Of a stretch of DNA of 64,000 nt, positions 56,854 to 64,000 are shown piece by piece. This DNA comes from Euonymus europaeus (Eukaryota; Streptophyta; Magnoliopsida; Celastrales; Celastraceae), in the NCBI GenBank assembly GCA_963580455.1, contig OY756962.1, positions 10,496,001 through 10,560,000 on the forward strand, written 5' to 3'. The position numbers and the translations under genes were made by a program. Under the pieces are notes generated by a model, which was not told where the DNA came from, searched no databases, and saw nothing but the letters and a program-made list of their open reading frames with translations. How positions within the stretch are numbered: the stretch's first letter is position 1; every line of letters starts with the position of its first letter.

Positions 56854-59800
56854 TGTTGCAACCGGTTTTGCGAAAAAGGATTTTAAATATAAATATGATA
56901 AAATATACGAAGTCGCCACCAATTGAATAGGTGCAATTGGTCACCATGAAAAATATAATTTTGGTCTACGAAAAATCCAGAAAAAAGGGTAAGCGAGTTT
57001 GTTGCGTATGGGGAAGGTGTGAGGCACCCCACAACGCCTGTTTTAAAAACAGTTGCCGACTTAATTTTTATTATCCCATTAAATGACTTTCCTAAAAAAT
57101 ATTAATTGTATCATATATAAAGTGCGATAATTATATAAGTTATACAAAAATTATATAAAATAAAAATAATATTTAGATAAATATAATAGCTACATAGGAT
57201 AAAATAATTTAGGTAAATATATGGCTATGTCAAAATAGAATAAAATGAACTTATAAAATATATATATAATATATAATATATAATATATTCAAATATAAAA
57301 TAATTTTATAATATATATATAAACTATATTAAAAGTCTTAATATTGAGATTCATAAGATTTTTCCATCCAATGACCAAATTTCCCAAGAAACACTCTCAG
57401 CTCAAGAATTTTTCCGAGGGTGCATCCAATGCATTCCCCAAATCGATTCCATCGTAGGTAAAAACTTTTAATATAATTTTTATATACTACATAGGTTTAA
57501 AAATAAAGTAAAATAAAAAATAGAAATAGAGATAAAGATAAATAAGACGAAAATAAAATGAAATAAAAATAAAATATGATATAGATAAATAAAAGCAAAA
57601 ACAAAACAAAGATAAAATAAAAATAAAAATAAAATGTTGGGAACCTAGTTTTTTCTGGAAATTATACGATATCAATTATCGCAAATCCCCTAATCCAACA
57701 TTTTAAAATATTAAATCACATAATTAAGAAATAAATCAAACACTATCAAATCAATCATATAATTCACATATAAACACATTTCAAATAACATATTAACAAT
57801 GTTAAAAAACGATGAATGAAATGGAATCTCGGTTCCCTTTTTTTATTGGCAATCGACTACTTCAATCATACTATTAAATTAATATGATTGAGAGTTCATA
57901 ATTAATTGCCTTGATGCAATGAGTATCCAAAACATCACATATAATTTTACTTTCATGCGATTTTTAAATCTAAATACATGTAAAGCCCGAAGCCCAAATA
58001 ATTTTTATTCATGTTTAATCCAAATGTAACAAACCCAAATCATGTAAAACAAGTTATAGCAAAATCCATGTATGCTGGCCCAATAATAATCTAACCCATA
58101 CAAAATTGTCCCCAATTTCTATCAACTTATTGGCACATAAAGAATTTAAACAAGTCAAAGCATCAAACCATCTCACATAAACCAAACTCATTACTTAGCA
58201 TGTCATTCCCATGTTCACGACCCAAATCACCTTTAATTCATTTGCATCAAACAACACAGTTTAACATAGAAAAGCAAGAATCCATCATACACTAATCCAA
58301 AATAACCACCAAAGTGAACTCAATTGATTTGACGTTAAATGGCGCTATGGACAAGCAAATTTAAACAACCCCATCCCCAAGAAATGATAACTGCTTACAC
58401 GTACCAATGTCTCATAGATTTGTCTCACTAATAACCACAACTTATAGAGTACATAGTAGATTCAAAGTTTTATCAATATATAACATTCAAAGATATATTT
58501 CAAACAGATCAAAATTGTTTCTTGTTAACATCAACATGGCAAAACTTACTGCATATGTTTCGATTTAACCTCCCAATACATGCAAAACGAAAGGAATAAC
58601 AAATTTCATATAAAATCTCATACCATTAGCTCTTATTTTCTAACAAAATCATCATGAATATCCATCAAAAATTCCAAGAACTTATTTGCATGAACATATA
58701 TGATACCATACGTGCACAAAGTAAGACATGTAATACTTAAACTAGGTTTACCAGTAGCTAAAATATGATTTCATCATAACATATATTCATTCATGAATCT
58801 AACACAAAGACAGATGAATCACACAAGAAAACGAATATCAAAATTTAAGAAAAATTCGATTCAGTACCAACCTCTACCTTCCAATAATCAAAGCCGTTGA
58901 CTTACAAAGAGGAACCAGAAAACCCAAGAATTTGGGAAGTGGATCCAATATTGGTTTGGGTTACGGTAGAAGAGAAAACTGGGATGGTAGTCGAATTTCT
59001 AGAGAAAGGGTTCACTCGGGGAGAAAAATCAATTATTTGGGAGGATTTTTTTGAAACGGAGACAGTACTAAGAGTAGAAGTAGCCCCGGTCTGAATTGTT
59101 TGACCCAGTTGACAGAAAACTAAGAACTAAAGAAATCAAGAATCCCAATCGAAAAGATTCTCCCCTAAAAACCAGAGCCCTCTAGCAAAACGACAGGCCC
59201 CCTTTTATGCTCTGATTTTCCCAACGATTTCGTTTCCATTCCCTCTCTTCCCCAAATCCCTCTCAAATTTCATTCATTCCTATTCTATCATCTAACCCGA
59301 AACATCTTCCCCAAATATTTCACGAAATCCCTCCAAATTAGGTTCCAAATCGCTCCCCCAATGTGAACCCTAAACGCCGCCTCTTTTCTTTCCTTTTTTC
59401 CGGCGATTTTCTCCCCTTTTTCTGGTATCTCCTTATCCCTCTTTCCTTTTCTACTACTCCAACGGCGCCTCTGCATTTTCTCTTCTCTTTAGGTTAGGTA
59501 AGCTTTTCTTTGGGCCGGGCTAGCTTGGGTAATAAAAGGCTTGAGTTTTTAATTGGGCTTTCTTAATGGATCATATGTATGTAGTGGGCCAGATGCATGG
59601 ATTAATTTTGCTAAGATTTAAACGGTTTATTGGGCCAGGCTTAACTCTCTTTTTCCTTAACAAATAATTCAGATTTTTGGACCAAGCTTTAAACCAATGG
59701 ATTGAGATTGAGCCTTTTACTTGCTTAGGCAAATAAAACCTTATTTTGTATTAGGCTAATTATTGTAAATGGGATAATCTTGATCTCATAATTGGTGAAA

Positions 59801-59862
59801 ATTAGAGGTTTCTTTTAAAATTTTTGAATCTTATAATCTTGAACAAAAATTGGGGTACAACA
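56854..59862. mobile_element. 3009-bp solo LTR, TSD CTGGG
   Basis: Begins TGTTGCAACCGGTTTTGCG and ends GGGGTACAACA. Flanked by exact CTGGG at 56849-56853 and 59863-59867. The interior is AT-rich, with long runs of AAAATAAA type (57480-57640) and a pyrimidine-rich stretch (59190-59480). It is placed in the zinc-knuckle codons of the Tekay-like gag. No family can be named from the sequence alone; the size and start resemble large Tat/Ogre-like LTRs. Confidence 0.85.
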
Positions 59863-59867
59863 CTGGG

Positions 59868-60024
59868 CACATGATAATGATATTGACCGTCCCAGGGCGG
59901 ATAGCCCATTATGTTTCTATTGTGGACAACCAAGACATGTCCAGAGGTTTTGCCCGAGGAGACATGCAGCACCATCAGGCAAAGGACAGGGAGCCCCAGC
60001 ACTAGCACTACCAGCACCTAGAGT
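59868..60024 (+). pseudogene. Tekay-like gag, zinc-knuckle exon after the solo LTR
   Basis: Continues the gag cut at 56853. It reads DIDRPRADSPLCFYCGQPRH and then VQRFC, a perfect CX2CX4HX4C zinc knuckle, followed by an Ala/Pro-rich stretch. It stops being recognisable at about 60024, where copia LTR sequence begins (ACTTGCTGCC). Confidence 0.8.
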
Positions 60025-60493
60025 GACTTGCTGCCTTGTAGTGACTTGTTTTTGATTATCATTCTATTGGTGTTATTGATGATTTGTGTGCCTTATAAGT
60101 TGATATTAGGGTGTTTCTTGTTGCCATTGCTTGTTGGGATATTGCTTGTGGTTAAACAACTTGTGATTATTGAATTTTAGGTATACTTTTGATTGTTAAT
60201 TTTCTAGAATACTAATCTGTCCTTGAATTGTTCATATAGCTAGACTTTGAATTTTGATCTGAATTTTTGATATAGTGTTCATTGAGGTGTTTTAATATTT
60301 CATATCAAATTTCGTTACATTCCAAGTTGAATTACTAGGTCAAATTGCATTTACACGATTAGTGCGCAGATTTCATTCTTGACATTGCCTTAATCATTTG
60401 TGAGTTTTTAGGTTGTGGTTTTTGTACTTGGGGTTTATACTTAGTTTTTTAAAACACAATTCACCCCCCTCTTGTGTTAGCCTAGTGATTTCA
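60025..60493 (+). mobile_element. Truncated 5' LTR of SIRE-type copia copy 2
   Basis: Matches the inner part of the copia copy 1 LTR (reverse complement of 26865-27330) and ends GTGATTTCA at 60493. The outer 1.9 kb of the LTR are missing. No TSD can be assigned, so the junction is a deletion or recombination. Confidence 0.8.
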
Positions 60494-60495
60494 TT

Positions 60496-60507
60496 TGGTA
60501 TCGGAGC
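60496..60507 (+). other. Primer-binding site of copia copy 2
   Basis: TGGTATCGGAGC two bases after the LTR, the initiator Met-tRNA type site. Confidence 0.75.
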
Positions 60508-60550
60508 GAGGTTAGCAAAGTAATAGAATTAACATTCTAGCTTAGATCAA

Positions 60551-62554
60551 ATGGCTTAGACTAGTACTAGACCACATGATGGTGAGGGCTTGTCATCAAA
60601 TAGGCCACCTTTCTTTGATGGGAAAGATTATGGTTTTTGGAAGAATAGGATGAGGATTTTCCTTAGGAGTATGGATATGGCCTTATGGAGAGTTATAGAG
60701 AATGAACCATTCATTCCTACTAAGAAAGAGGGAGATAAGGTAGTTCCTAAGGATGAGAGTGAGTATAGTGAGAGTGATGACAAGAAGGTGAGCTTAAATG
60801 AAAAAGCAATTAACTTGTTACATATTGCATTGGCTAGGGGTGAGTATGATCATATTAGTGCATGCACTAGTGCTCAAGAGATTTGGAAAATGTTAGAATT
60901 AAAGCATGAAGGAACTAGTCAAGTTAAAGATTGCAAAATTAACATGTTAGTGCAAAAATATGAGTTGTGCAAAATGCTTGAAGGTGAATGCATTAGTGAC
61001 ATGTTTAATAGGTTGACATGCATATGTAATGATTTGAATGCTCTTGGCAAACCTTACCCTATGCATGACAAGGTACAAAAAGTTCTAAGGAGCTTACCTA
61101 GAAATTGGAGTGATAAGGTGACCGCCATTGAGAAGGCCAAAGACGTGAGGACTTTGAAGTTGGATGAGCTCATTGGGAGCTTGATGACTCATGAGATGAA
61201 AGTGTTAAATAGAGTGGATGAGGAGCCTCAAAGGAAGAAGGGCATTGCCCTAGCCGTGACCTCTAAGCCAAGGGAGGCCATGAGTCACGGTGAAAGGGAA
61301 GTGTCTTCAAGTAGTGAGAGTGAAGATAGTGATGATGAGAGGGCTACGATGGTGAAGAATTTCAAGAAATTTGTGAGGAACAGGAGAGGTGGATTCAAGA
61401 ATCGAAAGTTCAAAGACAAGGAGAAGGAGAAGGAAAGAGAGAAACCAACTTGTTTCAATTGTGGCAAGGTTGGTCACTTTATTGTCGAGTGCCCCAAAGC
61501 ATCCAAGAAATATCACAAAGGGAAAGGCAAAGAGAAGAAGAAGGCATTGAAAGTAACATGGGATGATTCCTCATCAAGCGCATCAAGTGAGGATGAAGTG
61601 GAGCATAAGGCACATTTTTGCCTTATGGCAAAAGGGGAGAAAATTGACTCATCTTCTCAAGATGAGATGGTAAAAAACCCTACTCCCTTAACCTATGATG
61701 AATTGTATGCCAACTATGATGATTTATGTGATTCTCATGGTATGTTGCTTAAAAAGTGCAAACTTCTTAAGAAAGAAAATGCTAGACTTATGAAAATTGA
61801 TGAAATGCATGTTAGTGAACTTGAGGAGTTGAATGCCAAGTATGTTGCTATATGTGCTAAAAATGATGATATGATACTTGTGTATGATGCCTTGATTGAT
61901 GAGAATAAGTGCTTGAAAGGAAAATCACCTATGCTTGATGAGAATGCTTGTATGGTTGAAAGCTCTAATTGGAATACGTATGATTATGATAATCTTAAAG
62001 CTAGAGTGCTTGAGTTAGAAGAAGAATTGGTTTAATGGAATGAACATGAATGCATAATGATTTCTAATACTGCTTCCTTGCAACATGAGCTTGATATGAT
62101 GAAAGAAAAGAATAAATTTTTAGAGACTCAATTATCTAAATTTGCCATGAGTTCTTTGAAATTGGATGAAATGTTGGTCTCTCAAAGGCATTATTTAGAT
62201 AGGAGTGGACTTGGTTATGATGCTATGACTATTGATGGTTCTAAATGTGAAAATGAAGAATCGGTTAAGTTTGTAAGACCTAAAGGAGACTTGACTAAAA
62301 CTTCAAGGACTATACAAGGCTCGGCCAAGGCTTCAAAAGCCAAGGCCAAAGGTGCTCACTACTTGGGTGGTGCATCTTCATCTAGGGCCACACACCCTAG
62401 AGTGAGGAAAGTGAGTTTGAAAAAGGTTTGGGTGCCAAAGTGCTTGAAATATGATGACAAAATTGAATATGCAAGTGTTGGGCTAAAATTAAATGTCTAT
62501 GCTATTGTATCTAACCCTCAAGGATCCAAAGTTTGGATACCTAAGGTCTTTTGA
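60551..62554 (+). pseudogene. SIRE-type copia gag
   Basis: The natural start is the ATG at 60551-60553, but codon 3 is TAG (60557-60559). From about 60590 the frame is open: PPFFDGKDYGFWKNRMRIFL, the copia gag (UBN2-type) core to about residue 200 (SLPRNWSDKVTAIEKAKDVR), an acidic/Ser segment, and the zinc knuckle CFNCGKVGHFIVEC at about 61450. Next is a Lys-rich stretch and a long coiled-coil-like C-terminus. A further in-frame TAA (62033-62035) precedes another 165 codons ending at 62554. The length past the knuckle is typical of the SIRE/Maximus lineage. Two stops make it inactive as a single protein. Confidence 0.85.
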
Positions 62555-62589
62555 ATTCATATGGTTAGGTATGCTTCAACTCTTCATCC

Positions 62590-64000
62590 AATCCATGCCA
62601 ATGGTACTTGGATAGTGGATGCTCAAGGCATATGAGTGGAGATCGAACCTTATTTACTTCATTCAAGGAAAAGAAGAATGGTGGTTATGTCACTTTTGGA
62701 GACAATTCTAAGGGAAAGATTCTAGGCATAGGATCGATTGGTAAGGGTTCCTTTTCTCTAAATGATTGTCTTTTGGTTGAAAGGTTGCAATTTAATTTGC
62801 TTAGCATTAGTCAATTAGCGGATAAAGGATATGATTCACATTTTAAGAAAGGTAAATGTTGTATTGTAGATGAGTATGATAATATCATTACATCCGGTGT
62901 TAGAATATGTCATATGTATGCACTTGACTTAAATATGATGAATGATAATATGACATGTTTGATTTCTTCTAATGATGTTGTGTTGTATTGGCATAGAAGA
63001 TTGGGTCATGTAGGTGTTTCTACTTTGAGAAAGCTTAGTTCAAAAGAATTAGTTAGAGGCTTACCCAAGTTGAAGTTTGGTGATTCCATTATATGTGAAC
63101 ATTGCATTAGAGGTAAGCAAATTAAGGAGTCTTTTAAATTAAAAAATGTTGTTTCTACTTCTAGGCCACTTCAACTATTGCATATTGATTTGTTTGGTCC
63201 TAGTAGGACAAAGAGTTTAGGTGGCAAGTATTATGCATTTGTTATTGTTGATGATTATTCAAGATTTACTTGGTGATTGTTTTTAGCTCATAAAAGTGAT
63301 GCATTACATGAGTTTAAATCTTTCATTAAAATAGTGCAAAATGAGCATGAATTGCATGTTTCCAAAATTAGGAGTGACCATGGAGGTGAATTTGAAAACT
63401 ATGGATTTGATGCTTTATGTGATTCTTATGGTATTACACATAATTTTAGTGCACCTAGAACACCACAACAAAATGGAGTTGTTGAAAGGAAAAATAGGAC
63501 ATTACAAGAGTTAGGTAGAACCATGATGCTTGAATATGCCTTACCTAAATACTTTTGGGCCGAAGCTATAAATAATGCATGTTATGTCTCTAATAGGTTG
63601 TCTATTAGAAAGATTTTGAAAAAGACTCCATATGAGCTTTTGTATGCTAGGAAGCCTAAAGTTGACTATTTTAGAGTGTTTGGTTGTAAATGCTATATTT
63701 TGAATACAAAAGACAATCTTGATAAGTTTGATGCTAAGAGTGAAATTGGTATATTTCTTGGTTATTCTACTCATTCTAGAGCTTATAGAGTTTTTAATGA
63801 TAAGTCTAAGGTTGTGGAAGAAAGTGTGCATGTTAAATTCGATGATATGTTTTCACATGATCCAAATGTGCTTGTAGAAGAAGAAATTTCAGGTTTTGAA
63901 GGGCTAGATCATCCAAAGAGTTCACACTCTATTGGTGGTCATGATCTACAAATAAAAGAGAATGATGATTTATTGGTGGGAAGCTTGAAGGAGATGAAAA
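62590..64000 (+). pseudogene. SIRE-type copia pol: protease end, GAG-pre-integrase, integrase
   Basis: Another frame from gag. It reads WYLDSGCSRHMSGD (protease active site DSG), then the GAG-pre-integrase region (LYWHRRLGHVGVSTLRKLS and CEHCIRGKQ, the HHCC finger). The integrase follows with its catalytic D in LLHIDLFGP and VIVDDYSRFTW. An in-frame TGA at 63274-63276 interrupts it. The same frame then goes on with the second D (RSDHGGEFEN) and E (QQNGVVERKNRTL), and the FWAEAINNACYVSNR block, to the right edge. RT and RNase H should lie beyond the window. Confidence 0.85.

Larger units (their letters stand above)
41660..60024 (+). mobile_element. Chromovirus-type (Tekay-like) gypsy element, split and truncated
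   Basis: The 5' LTR begins at 41660 (TGTAATATCCTAAACCC). It is interrupted by Athila element 2 at 42520, resumes at 54293 and ends at 55510 (GGCATGACA), about 2.07 kb in total. A Met-tRNA type primer-binding site (TGGTATCGGAGG, 55514) follows, then gag. The zinc-knuckle region of gag is split by a solo LTR (56854-59862) and continues to about 60024, where copia copy 2 begins. Protease, RT, RNase H and integrase are lost. Confidence 0.8.

Noticed and set aside
57487..57675. 62-residue ORF rich in Phe, Tyr and Leu
   Set aside because: Translation of AAAATAAA-type low-complexity sequence in a solo LTR.

Overview
The window is nuclear DNA of a flowering plant, most likely a eudicot. The evidence is the transposon families present (Athila, Tat and chromovirus-type Ty3/gypsy; SIRE-type Ty1/copia; FAR1-type and Ulp1-carrying Mutator-like elements; hAT; a TRIM; a SINE; MITEs), a generally AT-rich background, and long non-coding stretches. 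I see no intact host gene, tRNA or rRNA gene. Almost all of the 64 kb is explained as a nest of mobile elements. Many boundaries are fixed to the base by target-site duplications (TSDs) found by reading both flanks.

Layout. 1-1544: minus-strand LTR running off the left edge. 1545-6660: remnant of a Mutator-like element (MULE) with a plus-strand Ulp1-protease-like accessory gene and the minus-strand N-terminus of a MURA transposase, split by a 1936-bp solo LTR (TSD CATTT). 7.67-12.66 kb: a minus-strand FAR1-type MULE transposase pseudogene, cut in two by a three-LTR TRIM array (8473-11610) that itself holds a 2200-bp solo LTR (8760-10959, TSD TGACC). 13078-18181: decayed Tat-lineage element lacking integrase. 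18.2-20.1 kb: AT-rich DNA with a SINE (18-bp TSD) and a Tourist-like MITE. 20153-24541: a complete but deleted Tat element (TSD AAATT) with minisatellite-bearing LTRs, an in-frame gag-integrase fusion and an antisense ORF. 25457-25930: GC-rich hAT MITE (TSD GTCAGCAC).

26.27-39.05 kb: minus-strand SIRE-type copia fragment (gag plus one LTR). Its LTR is interrupted by an Athila element (27668-37502) with a nearly intact pol and a rearranged 5' end. 39.05-41.66 kb: gypsy pol debris and a hAT transposon carrying a solo Athila LTR (TSD ATAGT). 41.66-60.02 kb: a chromovirus-type gypsy element whose 5' LTR is split by a full Athila element (42520-54292) and whose gag zinc-knuckle region is split by a 3009-bp solo LTR (TSD CTGGG). 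60025-64000: a plus-strand SIRE-type copia element with a truncated 5' LTR, continuing past the right edge.

No gene works with a neighbour as a pathway; the relations are insertional. The order of insertions can be read as a stratigraphy: MULEs, hAT and the old gypsy debris are oldest; the two copia copies, both Athila elements and Tat copy 2 are younger. The most intact coding sequences are the Athila ORF-1-like gene (50689-51819), the pol genes of both Athila elements (few disabling changes) and the copia gag/integrase. The observations most worth a second look are the 1817-bp direct repeat at the two ends of the first Athila element, the antisense ORF with its own TATA box in Tat copy 2, and a recurrent palindrome-then-GA architecture in several LTR families.
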